This document shows positions 38,401 through 51,700 of a DNA stretch of 64,000 nucleotides, piece after piece. The stretch covers positions 95,819,353 through 95,883,352 of the forward strand of contig OY804580.1 of the NCBI GenBank assembly GCA_963680875.1, in the 5' to 3' direction. Below the pieces are notes generated by a model that saw only the letters and a list, made by a program, of their open reading frames with translations, did no database searches and was not told the DNA's origin. The position numbers were made by a program, and so were the translations under genes. Source of the DNA: Bathymodiolus brooksi (lineage: Eukaryota > Mollusca > Bivalvia > Mytilida > Modiolidae). The stretch's first letter is position 1. Each line of letters opens with the position of its first letter.

Positions 38401-39253
38401 GGCTATCATGTTTAGGCTTTTTGGTGTGATTTTGGCTATCGTATTTCGGCTCTTTGGTGTTATTTTGGCTATCATGTTTAGGCTCTTTGGTGTGATTTTG
38501 GCTATCATGTTAGGCTCTTTGGTGTTATTTTGGCTATCATGTTTAGGCTCTTTGGTGTGATTTTGGCTATCATGTTTAGGCTCTTTGGTGTTATTTTGGC
38601 TGTCATGTTTAGGCTCTTTGGTGTGATTTTGGCTATCGTATTTCGGCTCTTTGGTGTTATTTTGGCTATCATGTTTAGGCTCTTTGGTATGATTTTGGCT
38701 ATCATGTTTAGACTCTTTGGTGTTATTTTGACTATCATGTTTCGGCTCTTTGGCTTTATTTTGGCTATCATGTTTAGTCTCTTTGGTGTTATTTTGGCTA
38801 TCATATTTAGGTTCTTTGGTGTGATTTTGTCTATCATGTTTAGGCTCTTTGGTGTTATTTTGGCTATGACGTTTAGGCTCTTTGGTGTGATTTTGGCTAT
38901 CATGTTTAGGCTCTTTGGTGTGATTTTGGCTATGACGTTTAGGCTCTTTGGTGTTATTTTGCCTATCATGTTTAGGCTCTTTGGTGTGATTTTGGCTATC
39001 ATGTTTAGGCTCTTTGGTGTGATTTTGGCTATCATGTTTAGGCTCTTTGCTGTTATTTTGGCTATCATGTTTTGGCTCTTTGGTGTTATTTTGAATATCA
39101 TGTTTAGGCTCTTTGGTGTGATTTTGGCTATCATGTTTATGCTCTTTGGTGTGATTTTGGCTATCATGTTTAGGCTCTTTGATGTTATTATGGCTATCAT
39201 GTTTAGGCTCTTTGGTGTGATTTGGGTTATCATGTTTAGGCTCTTTGGTGTTA
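35402..39253. repeat. Higher-order block C, copy 1 (3,852 bp)
   Basis: All landmarks checked recur exactly 3,852 bp later: the AGGCCTTTG junction, the CTCTGGTG deletion (36,115 and 39,967), ATGTTAGG (37,754 and 41,606), ATTTAGGTTATC (38,003 and 41,855), and the ATCGTATTTCGG pair. The constant offset means no net indel between copies. Only scattered substitutions were seen (about 36,988, 37,150, 40,783, 41,100 and 41,960). Confidence 0.85.
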
Positions 39254-42200
39254 TTTTGGCTATCATGTTTAGGCCTTTGATGTGATTTTGGCTATCATGT
39301 TTGGGCTGTTTGGTTTTATTATGGCTATCATGCTTAGGCTCTTTAGTGTTATTTTGGCTATCATGTTTTGGCTCTTTGGTGTTATTATGGCTATCATGTT
39401 TAGGCTCTTTGGTGTGATTTGGGTTATCATGTTTAGGCTCTTTGGTGTTATTTTGGCTATCATGTTTAGGCTCTTTGGTGTGATTTTGGCTATCATGTTT
39501 AGGCTCTTTGGTGTTATTTTGGCTATCATGTTTAGACTCTTTGGTGTTATTTTGACTATCATGTTTAGGCTCTTCAGTCTTATTTTGGCTATCATGTTTA
39601 GGCTCTTTGGTGTGATTTGGGTTATCATGTTTAGGCTCTTTGGTGTGATTTTGGCTATCATGTTTAGGCTCTTTGGTGTGATTTTGGCTATCATGTTTAG
39701 GCTCTTTGGTGTTATTTTGGCTATCATGTTTAGGGTCTTTGGTGTTATTTTGGCTATGATGTTTAGGCTCTTTGGTGTTATTTTGGCTGTCATGTTTAGG
39801 CTCTTTGGTGTGATTTTGGCTATCATGTTTCGGTTCTTTGGTGTTATTTTGGCTATCATGTTTAGGCTCTTTGGTGTTATTTTGGCTATCATGTTTAGGC
39901 TCTTTGGTGTTATTTTGACTATCATGTTTAGGCTCTTTGGTGTTATTTTGGCTATCATGTTTAGGCTCTGGTGTTATTTTGGCTATGATGTTTAGACTCT
40001 TTGGTTTCATTTTGGCTATCATGTTTAGGCTCTTTGGTGTGATTTTGGCTATCATGTTTAGGCTCTTCAGTGTTATTTTGGCTATCATGTTTAGGCTCTT
40101 TGGTATTATTTTGGCTATCATGTTTAGGCTCTTTGGTGTTATTTTGGCTATCATGTTTAGACTCTATGGTGTTATTTTGACTATCATGTTTAGGCTCTTT
40201 GGTGTAATTTTGGCTATCATGTTTAGGCTCTTTGGTGTAATTTTGACTATCATGTGTAGGCTCTTTGATGTGATTTTGGCTATCATGTTTAGGCTCTTTG
40301 GTGTTATTTTGGCTATCATGTTTAGGCTCTTTGGTGTGATTTTGACTATCATGTTTAGGCTCTTTGGTGTTATTTTGGCTATCATGTTTCGGCTCTTTGG
40401 TGTTATTTTGGCTATCATGTTTAGGCTCTTTGGTGTGATTTTGGCTATCATGTTTAGGCTCTTTGGTGTTATTTTGGCTATCATGTTTAGGCTCTTTGGT
40501 GTTATTTTGGCTATCATGTTTAGGCTCTTTGGTGTTATTTTGGCTATCATGTTTAGGCTCTTTGGTGTTATTTTGGCTATCATGTTTAGGCTCTTTGGTG
40601 TGATTTTGGCTATCATGTTTAGGCTCTTTGGTGTGATTTTGGCTATCATGTTTAGGCTCTTTGCTGTTATTTTGGCTATCATGTTTTGGCTCTTTGGTGT
40701 TATTTTGAATATCATGTTTAGGCTCTTTGGTGTGATTTTGGCTATCATGTTTATGCTCTTTGGTGTGATTTTGGCTATCATTTTTAGGCTCTTTGATGTT
40801 ATTATGGCTATCATGTTTAGGCTCTTTGGTGTGATTTGGGTTATCATGTTTAGGCTCTTTGGTGTTATTTTGGCTATCATGTGTAGGCTCTTTGGTGTGA
40901 TTTTGGCTATCATGTTTAGGCTCTTTGGTGTTATTTTGGCTATCATGTTTAGACTCTTTGGTGTTATTTTGACTATCATGTTTAGGCTCTTTGGTGTGAT
41001 TTGGGTTATCATGTTTAGGCTCTTTGGTGTGATTTGGGTTATCATGTTTAGGCTCTTTGGTGTGATTTTGGCTATCATGCTTAGGCTCTTTAGTGTTATC
41101 TTGGCTATCATGTTTTGGCTCTTTGGTGTTATTATGGCTATCATGTTTAGGCTCTTTGGTGTGATTTGGGTTATCATGTTTAGGCTCTTTGGTGTTATTT
41201 TGGCTATCATGTTTAGGCTCTTTGGTGTGATTTTGGCTATCATGTTTAGGCTCTTTGGTGTTATTTTGGCTATCATGTTTAGACTCTTTGGTGTTATTTT
41301 GACTATCATGTTTAGGCTCTTCAGTCTTATTTTGGCTATCATGTTTAGGCTCTTTGGTGTGATTTGGGTTATCATGTTTAGGCTCTTTGGTGTGATTTTG
41401 GCTATCATGTTTAGGCTCTTTGGTGTGATTTTGGCTATCATGTTTAGGCTCTTTGGTGTTATTTTGGCTATCATGTTTAGGCTCTTTGGTGTTATTTTGG
41501 CTATCATGTTTAGGCTCTTTGGTGTTATTTTGGCTATCATGTTTAGGCTCTTTGGTGTGATTTTGGCTATCATGTTTAGGCTCTTTGGTGTTATTTTGAC
41601 TATCATGTTAGGCTCTTTGGTGTTATTTTGGCTATCATGTTTAGGCTCTTTGGTGTTATTTTGGCTATCATGTTTAGGCTCTTTGGTGTTATTTTGGCTA
41701 TCATGTTTAGGCTCTTTGGTGTTATTTTGACTCTTGTTTAGGCTCTTTGGTGTGATTTTGGCTATCATGTTTAGGTTCTTTGGTGTTATTTTGGCTATCA
41801 TGTTTAGGCTCTTTGGTGTTATTTTGGCTATCATGTTTAGGCTCTTTGGTGTTATTTAGGTTATCATGCTTAGGCTCCTTGGTGTTATTTTGGCTATCAT
41901 ATTTAGGTTCTTTGGTGTTATTTTGGCTATCATGTTTAGGCTCTTTGGTGTTATTTTGGTTATCATGTTAAGATTCTTTTGTGTTATTTTGGCTATCATG
42001 TTTAGGCTCTTTGGTGTTATTTTGGCTATCATGTTTAGGCTCTTTGGTGTGATTTTGGCTATCATGTTTAGGTTCTTTGGTGTTATTTTGGCTATCATGT
42101 TTAGGCTCTTTGGTGTTATTTTGGCTATCATGTTTAGGTTCTTCGGTGTTATTTTGACTATCATGTTTAGGTTCTTTGGTGTTATTTTGACTCATGTTTA

Positions 42201-43105
42201 GGTTCTTTGGTGTTATTTTGGCTATCATGTTTCGGCTCTTTGGTGTTATTTTGGCTATCATGTTTAGGCTTTTTGGTGTGATTTTGGCTATCGTATTTCG
42301 GCTCTTTGGTGTTATTTTGGCTATCATGTTTAGGCTCTTTGGTGTGATTTTGGCTATCATGTTAGGCTCTTTGGTGTTATTTTGGCTATCATGTTTAGGC
42401 TCTTTGGTGTGATTTTGGCTATCATGTTTAGGCTCTTTGGTGTTATTTTGGCTGTCATGTTTAGGCTCTTTGGTGTGATTTTGGCTATCGTATTTCGGCT
42501 CTTTGGTGTTATTTTGGCTATCATGTTTAGGCTCTTTGGTATGATTTTGGCTATCATGTTTAGACTCTTTGGTGTTATTTTGACTATCATGTTTCGGCTC
42601 TTTGGCTTTATTTTGGCTATCATGTTTAGTCTCTTTGGTGTTATTTTGGCTATCATATTTAGGTTCTTTGGTGTGATTTTGTCTATCATGTTTAGGCTCT
42701 TTGGTGTTATTTTGGCTATGACGTTTAGGCTCTTTGGTGTGATTTTGGCTATCATGTTTAGGCTCTTTGGTGTGATTTTGGCTATGACGTTTAGGCTCTT
42801 TGGTGTTATTTTGCCTATCATGTTTAGGCTCTTTGGTGTGATTTTGGCTATCATGTTTAGGCTCTTTGGTGTGATTTTGGCTATCATGTTTAGGCTCTTT
42901 GCTGTTATTTTGGCTATCATGTTTTGGCTCTTTGGTGTTATTTTGAATATCATGTTTAGGCTCTTTGGTGTGATTTTGGCTATCATGTTTATGCTCTTTG
43001 GTGTGATTTTGGCTATCATGTTTAGGCTCTTTGATGTTATTATGGCTATCATGTTTAGGCTCTTTGGTGTGATTTGGGTTATCATGTTTAGGCTCTTTGG
43101 TGTTA
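39254..43105. repeat. Higher-order block C, copy 2 (3,852 bp)
   Basis: Directly follows and nearly duplicates block C copy 1 at a fixed 3,852-bp offset. Matching ends within a few bases of 43,124, where copy 1 goes to AGGCCTTTG and this copy to AGGCTCTTTGG. It is among the youngest large duplications in the array, judged by how few differences are visible. Confidence 0.85.
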
Positions 43106-46100
43106 TTTTGGCTATCATGTTTAGGCTCTTTGGTGTGATTTTGGCTATCATGTTTAGGTTCTTTGGTGTTATTTTGGCTATCATGTTTAGACTCTTTGGT
43201 GTTATTTTGACTATCATGTTTAGGCTCTTCAGTCTTATTTTGGCTATCATGTTTAGGCTCTTTGGTGTGATTTGGGTTATCATGTTTAGGCTCTTTGGTG
43301 TGATTTTGGCTATCATGCTTAGGCTCTTTAGTGTTATTTTGGCTATCATGTTTTGGCTCTTTGGTGTTATTATGGCTATCATGTTTAGGCTCTTTGGTGT
43401 GATTTGGGTTATCATGTTTAGGCTCTTTGGTGTTATTTTGGCTATCATGTTTAGGCTCTTTGGTGTGATTTTGGCTCTCATGTTTAGGCTCTTTGGTGTT
43501 ATTTTGGCTATCATGTTTAGACTCTTTGGTGTTATTTTGACTATCATGTTTAGGCTCTTCAGTCTTATTTTGGCTATCATGTTTAGGCTCTTTGGTGTGA
43601 TTTGGGTTATCATGTTTAGGCTCTTTGGTGTGATTTTGGCTATCATGTTTAGGCTCTTTGGTGTGATTTTGGCTATCATGTTTAGGCTCTTTGGTGTTAT
43701 TTTGGCTATCATGTTTAGGCTCTTTGGTGTTATTTTGGCTATCATGTTTAGGCTCTTTGGTGTTATTTTGGCTATCATATTTAGGCTCTTTGGTGTGATT
43801 TTGGCTATCATGTTTAGGCTCTTTGGTGTTATTTTGACTATCATGTTGGGCTCTTTCGTGTTATTTTGGCTATCATGTTTAGGCTCTTTGGTGTTATTTT
43901 GGCTATCATGTTTAGGCTCTTTGGTGTTATTTTGGCTATCATGTTTAGGCTCTTTGGTGTTATTTTGACTCTTGTTTAGGCTCTTTGGTGTGATTTTGGC
44001 TATCATGTTTAGGTTCTTTGGTGTTATTTTGGCTATCATGTTTAGGCTCTTTGGTGTTATTTTGGCTATCATGTTTAGGCTCTTTGGTGTTATTTAAGCT
44101 ATCATGCTTAGGCTCCTTGGTGTTATTTTGGCTATCATGTTTAGGTTCTTTGGTGTTATTTTGGCTATCATGTTTAGGCTCTTTGGTGTTATTTTGGCTA
44201 TCATGTTAAGATTCTTTTGTGTTATTTAGACTCTTTGGTGTTATTTTGACTCATGTTTCGGCTCTTTGGCTTTATTTTGGCTATCATGTGTTATTTAGAC
44301 TCTTTGGTGTTATTTTGACTCATGTTTCGGCTCTTTGGCTTTATTTTGGCTATCATGTTTAGTCTCTTTTGTGTTATTTTGGCTATCATATTTAGGTTCT
44401 TTGGTGTGATTTTGTCTATCATGTTTAGGCTCTTTGGTGTTATTTTGGCTATGACGTTTAGGCTCTTTGGTGTTATTTTGGCTATCATGTTTAGGCTCTT
44501 TGGTGTGATTTTGGCTATGACGTTTAGGCTCTTTGGTGTTATTTTGCCTATCATGTTTAGGCTCTTTGGTGTGATTTTGGCTATCATGTTTAGGCTCTTT
44601 GGTGTGATTTTGGCTATGACGTTTAGGCTCTTTGGTGTGATTTTGCCTATCATGTTTATGCTCTTTGGTGTGATTTTGGCTATGACGTTTAGGCTCTTTG
44701 GTGTGATTTTGGCTATCATGTTTAGGCTCTTTGGTGTTATTTTGGCTATCATGTTTAGTCTCTTTGGTGTTATTTTGGCTATCATATTTAGGTTCTTTGG
44801 TGTGATTTTGTCTATCATGTTTAGGCTCTTTGGTGTTATTTTGGCTATGACGTTTAGGCTCTTTGGTGTTATTTTGGCTATCATGTTTAGGTTCTTTGGT
44901 GTGATTTTGGCTATGACGTTTAGGCTCTTTGGTGTTATTTTGCCTATCATGTTTAGGCTCTTTGGTGTGATTTTGGCTATCATGTTTAGGCTCTTTGGTG
45001 TGATTTTGGCTATGACGTTTAGGCTCTTTGGTGTGATTTTGCCTATCATGTTTAGGCTCTTTGGTGTGATTTTGGCTATGACGTTTAGGCTCTTTGGTGT
45101 GATTTTGGCTATCATGTTTAGGCTCTTTGGTGTTATTTTGGCTATCATGATTAGGCTCTTTGGTGTTATTTGGCTATCATGTTTCGGCTCTTTGGTATGA
45201 TTTTGGCTATCATGTTTAGACTCTTTGGTGTTATTTTGACTATCATGTTTAGGCTCTTTGGCTTTATTTTGGCTATCATGTTTAGGCTCTTTGGTGTTAT
45301 TTTGGCTATCATGTTTCGGCTCTTTGGTGTTATTTTGGCTATCATGTTTCGGCTCTTTGGTTTGATTTTGACTATCATGTTTAGGCTCTTTGGTGTTATT
45401 TTGGCTATCATGTTTAGGCTCTTTGGTGTTATTTTGGCTATCATGTTTAGGCTCTTTGGTGTTATTTTGGCTATCATGTTTAGGCTCTTTAGTGTGATTT
45501 TGGCTATCATGTGTAGGCTCTTTGGTGTTATTTTTGCTATCATGTTTCGTCTCTTTGGTGTTATTTTGGCTATCATGTTTAGATTCTTTGGTGTTATTTT
45601 GACTATCATGTTTAGGCTCTTCAGTCTTATTTTGGCTATCATGTTTAGGCTCTTTGGTGTGATTTGGGTTATCATGTTTAGGCTCTTATGTGTGATTTTG
45701 GCTATCATGTTTAGGCTCTTTGGTGTTATTTTGACTCATGTTTAGGCTCTTTGGTGTGATTTTGGCTATCATGTTTAGGTTCTTTGGTGTTATTTTGGCT
45801 ATCATGTTTAGGCTCTTTGGTGTTATTTTGGCTATCATGTTTAGGCTCTTTGATGTTATTTAGGTTATCATGCTTAGGCTCCTTGGTGTTATTTTGGCTA
45901 TCATGTTTAGGTTCTTTGGTGTTATTTTGGCTATCATGTTTAGGCTCTTCGGTGTTATTTTGGCTATCATGTTAAGATTCTTTTGTGTTATTTTGGCTAT
46001 CATGTTTAGGCTCTTTGGTGTTATTTTGGCTATCATGTTTAGGCTCTTTGGTGTGATTTTGGCTATCATGTTTAGGTTCTTTGGTGTTATTTTGACTCAT

Positions 46101-48780
46101 GTTTAGGTTCTTTGGTGTTATTTTGGCTATCATGTTTCGGCTCTTTGGTGTTATTTTGGCTATCATGTTTAGGCTTTTTGGTGTGATTTTGGCTATCGTA
46201 TTTCGGCTCTTTGGTGTTATTTTGGCTATCATGTTTAGGCTCTTTGGTGTGATTTTGGCTATCATGTTAGGCTCTTTGGTGTTATTTTGGCTATCATGTT
46301 TAGGCTCTTTGGTGTGATTTTGGCTATCATGTTTAGGCTCTTTGGTGTTATTTTGGCTGTCATGTTTAGGCTCTTTGGTGTGATTTTGGCTATCGTATTT
46401 CGGCTCTTTGGTGTTATTTTGGCTATCATGTTTAGGCTCTTTGGTATGATTTTGGCTATCATGTTTAGACTCTTTGGTGTTATTTTGACTATCATGTTTC
46501 GGCTCTTTGGCTTTATTTTGGCTATCATGTTTAGTCTCTTTGGTGTTATTTTGGCTATCATATTTAGGTTCTTTGGTGTGATTTTGTCTATCATGTTTAG
46601 GCTCTTTGGTGTTATTTTGGCTATGACGTTTAGGCTCTTTGGTGTGATTTTGGCTATCATGTTTAGGCTCTTTGGTGTGATTTTGGCTATGACGTTTAGG
46701 CTCTTTGGTGTTATTTTGCCTATCATGTTTAGGCTCTTTGGTGTGATTTTGGCTATCATGTTTAGGCTCTTTGGTGTGATTTTGGCTATCATGTTTAGGC
46801 TCTTTGCTGTTATTTTGGCTATCATGTTTTGGCTCTTTGGTGTTATTTTGAATATCATGTTTAGGCTCTTTGGTGTGATTTTGGCTATCATGTTTATGCT
46901 CTTTGGTGTGATTTTGGCTATCATGTTTAGGCTCTTTGATGTTATTATGGCTATCATGTTTAGGCTCTTTGGTGTGATTTGGGTTATCATGTTTAGGCTC
47001 TTTGGTGTTATTTTGGCTATCATGTTTAGGCTCTTTGGTGTGATTTTGGCTATCATGTTTAGGTTCTTTGGTGTTATTTTGGCTATCATGTTTAGACTCT
47101 TTGGTGTTATTTTGACTATCATGTTTAGGCTCTTCAGTCTTATTTTGGCTATCATGTTTAGGCTCTTTGGTGTGATTTGGGTTATCATGTTTAGGCTCTT
47201 TGGTGTGATTTTGGCTATCATGCTTAGGCTCTTTAGTGTTATTTTGGCTATCATGTTTTGGCTCTTTGGTGTTATTATGGCTATCATGTTTAGGCTCTTT
47301 GGTGTGATTTGGGTTATCATGTTTAGGCTCTTTGGTGTTATTTTGGCTATCATGTTTAGGCTCTTTGGTGTGATTTTGGCTCTCATGTTTAGGCTCTTTG
47401 GTGTTATTTTGGCTATCATGTTTAGACTCTTTGGTGTTATTTTGACTATCATGTTTAGGCTCTTCAGTCTTATTTTGGCTATCATGTTTAGGCTCTTTGG
47501 TGTGATTTTGGCTATCATGTTTAGGCTCTTTGGTGTTATTTTGGCTATCATGTTTAGGCTCTTTGGTGTGATTTTGGCTATCATGTTTAGGTTCTTTGGT
47601 GTTATTTTGGCTATCATGTTTAGGCTCTTTGGTGTTATTTTGGCTATCATGTTTAGGTTCTTCGGTGTGATTTTGTCTATCATGTTTAGGCTCTTTGGTG
47701 TTATTTTGGCTATGACGTTTAGGCTCTTTGGTGTTATTTTGGCTATCATGTTTAGGCTCTTTGGTGTGATTTTGGCTATGACGTTTAGGCTCTTTTTTGT
47801 TATTTTGCCTATCATGTTTAGGCTCTTTGGTGTGATTTTGGCTATCATGTTTAGGCTCTTTGGTGTGATTTTGGCTTTGACGTTTAGGCTCTTTGGTGTG
47901 ATTTTGCCTATCATGTTTAGGCTCTTCAGTCTTATTTTGGCTATCATGTTTAGGCTCTTTGGTGTGATTTGGGTTATCATGTTTAGGCTCTTATGTGTGA
48001 TTTTGGCTATCATGTTTAGGCTCTTTGGTGTTATTTTGACTCATGTTTAGGCTCTTTGGTGTGATTTTGGCTATCATGTTTAGGTTCTTTGGTGTTATTT
48101 TGGCTATCATGTTTAGGCTCTTTGGTGTTATTTTGGTTATCATGTTTAGGCTCTTTGATGTTATTTAGGTTATCATGCTTAGGCTCCTTGGTGTTATTTT
48201 GGCTATCATGTTTAGGTTCTTTGGTGTTATTTTGGCTATCATGTTTAGGCTCTTCGGTGTTATTTTGGCTATCATGTTAAGATTCTTTTGTGTTATTTTG
48301 GCTATCATGTTTAGGCTCTTTGGTGTTATTTTGGCTATCATGTTTAGGCTCTTTGGTGTGATTTTGGCTATCATGTTTAGGTTCTTTGGTGTTATTTTGG
48401 CTATCATGTTTAGGCTCTTTGGTGTTATTTTGGCTATCATGTTTAGGTTCTTCGGTGTGATTTTGTCTATCATGTTTAGGCTCTTTGGTGTTATTTTGGC
48501 TATGACGTTTAGGCTCTTTGGTGTTATTTTGGCTATCATGTTTAGGCTCTTTGGTGTGATTTTGGCTATGACGTTTAGGCTCTTTGGTGTTATTTTGCCT
48601 ATCATGTTTAGGCTCTTTGGTGTGATTTTGGCTATCATGTTTAGGCTCTTTGGTGTGATTTTGGCTTTGACGTTTAGGCTCTTTGGTGTGATTTTGCCTA
48701 TCATGTTTAGGCTCTTTGGTGTGATTTTGGCTATGACGTTTAGGCTCTTTGGTGTGATTTTGGCTATCATGTTTAGGCTC
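43106..48780. repeat. Mosaic region with 3,905-bp and 2,305-bp offset matches
   Basis: About 46.07-47.50 kb matches 42.16-43.60 kb at an offset of 3,905 bp. About 48.04-48.42 kb matches 45.74-46.09 kb at an offset of 2,305 bp. Units ending CTATGACG alternate with CCTATCATG and CTATCATG units in clusters (44.45-45.08, 47.71-47.90 and 48.50-48.74 kb). It includes the truncated-unit junction listed separately. Confidence 0.65.
44219..44356. repeat. 69-bp direct duplication of truncated monomers
   Basis: 44,219-44,287 and 44,288-44,356 are identical 69-bp copies. Each begins GTGTTATTTAGACTC, has GACTCATGTTTCGG in the middle and ends TTTTGGCTATCAT. The length is 3 x 33 minus 30: two 14-bp truncations (one inside the unit, one at the junction between copies) and one 2-bp deletion. 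This is the clearest place where the 33-bp register breaks, and the break was then duplicated. Confidence 0.9.
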
Positions 48781-51700
48781 TTTGGTGTTATTTGGCTATC
48801 ATGTTTCGGCTCTTTGGTATGATTTTGGCTATCATGTTTAGACTCTTTGGTGTTATTTTGACTATCATGTTTCGGCTCTTTGGCTTTATTTTGGCTATCA
48901 TGTTTAGGCTCTTTGGTGTTATTTTGGCTATCATGTTTCGGCTCTTTGGTGTTATTTTGGCTATCATGTTTCGGCTCTTTGGTTTGATTTTGACTATCAT
49001 GTTTAGGCTCTTTGGTGTTATTTTGGCTATCATGTTTAGGCTCTTTGGTGTTATTTTGGCTATCATGTTTAGGCTCTTTGGTGTTATTTTGGCTATCATG
49101 TTTAGGCTCTTTAGTGTGATTTTGGCTATCATGTGTAGGCTCTTTGGTGTTATTTTTGCTATCATGTTTCGTCTCTTTGGTGTTATTTTGGCTATCATGT
49201 TTAGATTCTTTGGTGTTATTTTGACTATCATGTTTAGGCTCTTCAGTCTTATTTTGGCTATCATGTTTAGGCTCTTTGGTGTGATTTGGGTTATCATGTT
49301 TAGGCTCTTATGTGTGATTTTGGCTATCATGTTTAGGCTCTTTGGTGTTATTTTGACTCATGTTTAGGCTCTTTGGTGTGATTTTGGCTATCATGTTTAG
49401 GTTCTTTGGTGTTATTTTGGCTATCATGTTTAGGCTCTTTGGTGTTATTTTGGCTATCATGTTTAGGCTCTTTGATGTTATTTAGGTTATCATGCTTAGG
49501 CTCCTTGGTGTTATTTTGGCTATCATGTTTAGGTTCTTTGGTGTTATTTTGGCTATCATGTTTAGGCTCTTCGGTGTTATTTTGGCTATCATGTTAAGAT
49601 TCTTTTGTGTTATTTTGGCTATCATGTTTAGGCTCTTTGGTGTTATTTTGGCTATCATGTTTAGGCTCTTTGGTGTGATTTTGGCTATCATGTTTAGGTT
49701 CTTTGGTGTTATTTTGGCTATCATGTTTAGGCTCTTTGGTGTTATTTTGGCTATCATGTTTAGGTTCTTCGGTGTTATTTTGACTATCATGTTTAGGTTC
49801 TTTGGTGTTATTTTGACTCATGTTTAGGTTCTTTGGTGTTATTTTGGCTATCATGTTTCGGCTCTTTGGTGTTATTTTGGCTATCATGTTTAGGCTTTTT
49901 GGTGTGATTTTGGCTATCATTTTAGGCTCTTTGGTGTTATTTTGGCTATCATGTTTAGGCTCTTTGGTGTGATTTTGGCTATCATGTTTAGGCTCTTTGG
50001 TGTTATTTTGGCTGTCATGTTTAGGCTCTTTGGTGTGATTTTGGCTATCGTATTTCGGCTCTTTGGTGTTATTTTGGCTATCATGTTTAGGCTCTTTGGT
50101 ATGATTTTGGCTATCATGTTTAGACTCTTTGGTGTTATTTTGACTATCATGTTTCGGCTCTTTGGCTTTATTTTGGCTATCATGTTGAGTCTCTTTGGTG
50201 TTATTTTGGCTATCATATTTAGGTTCTTTGGTGTGATTTTGTCTATCATGTTTAGGCTCTTTGGTGTTATTTTGGCTATGACGTTTAGGCTCTTTGGTGT
50301 GATTTTGGCTATCATGTTTAGGCTCTTTGGTGTGATTTTGGCTATGACGTTTAGGCTCTTTGGTGTTATTTTGCCTATCATGTTTAGGCTCTTTGGTGTG
50401 ATTTTGGCTATCATGTTTAGGCTCTTTGGTGTGATTTTGGCTATGACGTTTAGGCTCTTTGGTGTGATTTTGCCTATCATGTTTAGGCTCTTTGGTGTGA
50501 TTTTGGCTATGACGTTTAGGCTCTTTGGTGTGATTTTGGCTATCATGTTTAGGCTCTTTGGTGTTATTTTGGCTATCATGTTTAGGCTCTTTGGTGTTAT
50601 TTGGCTATCATGTTTCGGCTCTTTGGTGTTATTTTGGCTATCATGTTTCGGCTCTTTGGTATGATTTTGGCTATCATGTTTAGACTCTTTGGTGTTATTT
50701 TGACTATCATGTTTCGGCTCTTTGGCTTTATTTTGGCTATCATGTTTAGGCTCTTTGGTGTTATTTTGGCTATCATGTTTCGGCTCTTTGGTGTTATTTT
50801 GGCTATCATGTTTCGGCTCTTTGGTTTGATTTTGACTATCATGTTTAGGCTCTTTGGTGTTATTTTGGCTATCATGTTTAGGCTCTTTGGTGTTATTTTG
50901 GCTATCATGTTTAGGCTCTTTGGTGTTATTTTGGCTATCATGTTTAGGCTCTTTAGTGTGATTTTGGCTATCATGTGTAGGCTCTTTGGTGTTATTTTTG
51001 CTATCATGTTTCGTCTCTTTGGTGTTATTTTGGCAATCATGCTTAGACTCTTTGGTGTTATTTTGACTATCATGTTTAGGCTCTTCAGTCTTATTTTGGC
51101 TATCATGTTTAGGCTCTTTGGTGTGATTTGGGTTATCATGTTTAGGCTCTTTGGTGTGATTTTGGCTATCATGTTTAGGCTCTTTGGTGTGATTTTGGCT
51201 ATCATGTTTAGGCTCTTTGGTGTTATTTTGGCTATCATGTTTAGGCTCTTTGGTGTTATTTTGGCTATCATGTTTAGGCTCTTTGGTGTTATTTTGGCTA
51301 TCATGTTTAGGCTCTTTGGTGTTATTTTGGCTATCATGTTTAGGCTCTTTGGTGTTATTTTGGCTATCATGTTTCGGCTCTTTGGTGTTATTTTGGCTAT
51401 CATGTTTCGGCTCTTTGGTTTGATTTTGACTATCATGTTTAGGCTCTTTGGTGTTATTTTGGCTATCATGTTTAGGCTCTTTGGTGTTATTTTGGCTATC
51501 ATGTTTAGGCTCTTTGGTGTTATTTTGGCTATCATGTTTAGGCTCTTTAGTGTGATTTTGGCTATCATGTGTAGGCTCTTTGGTGTTATTTTTGCTATCA
51601 TGTTTCGTCTCTTTGGTGTTATTTTGGCTATCATGTTTAGACTCTTTGGTGTTATTTTGACTATCATGTTTAGGCTCTTCAGTCTTATTTTGGCTATCAT

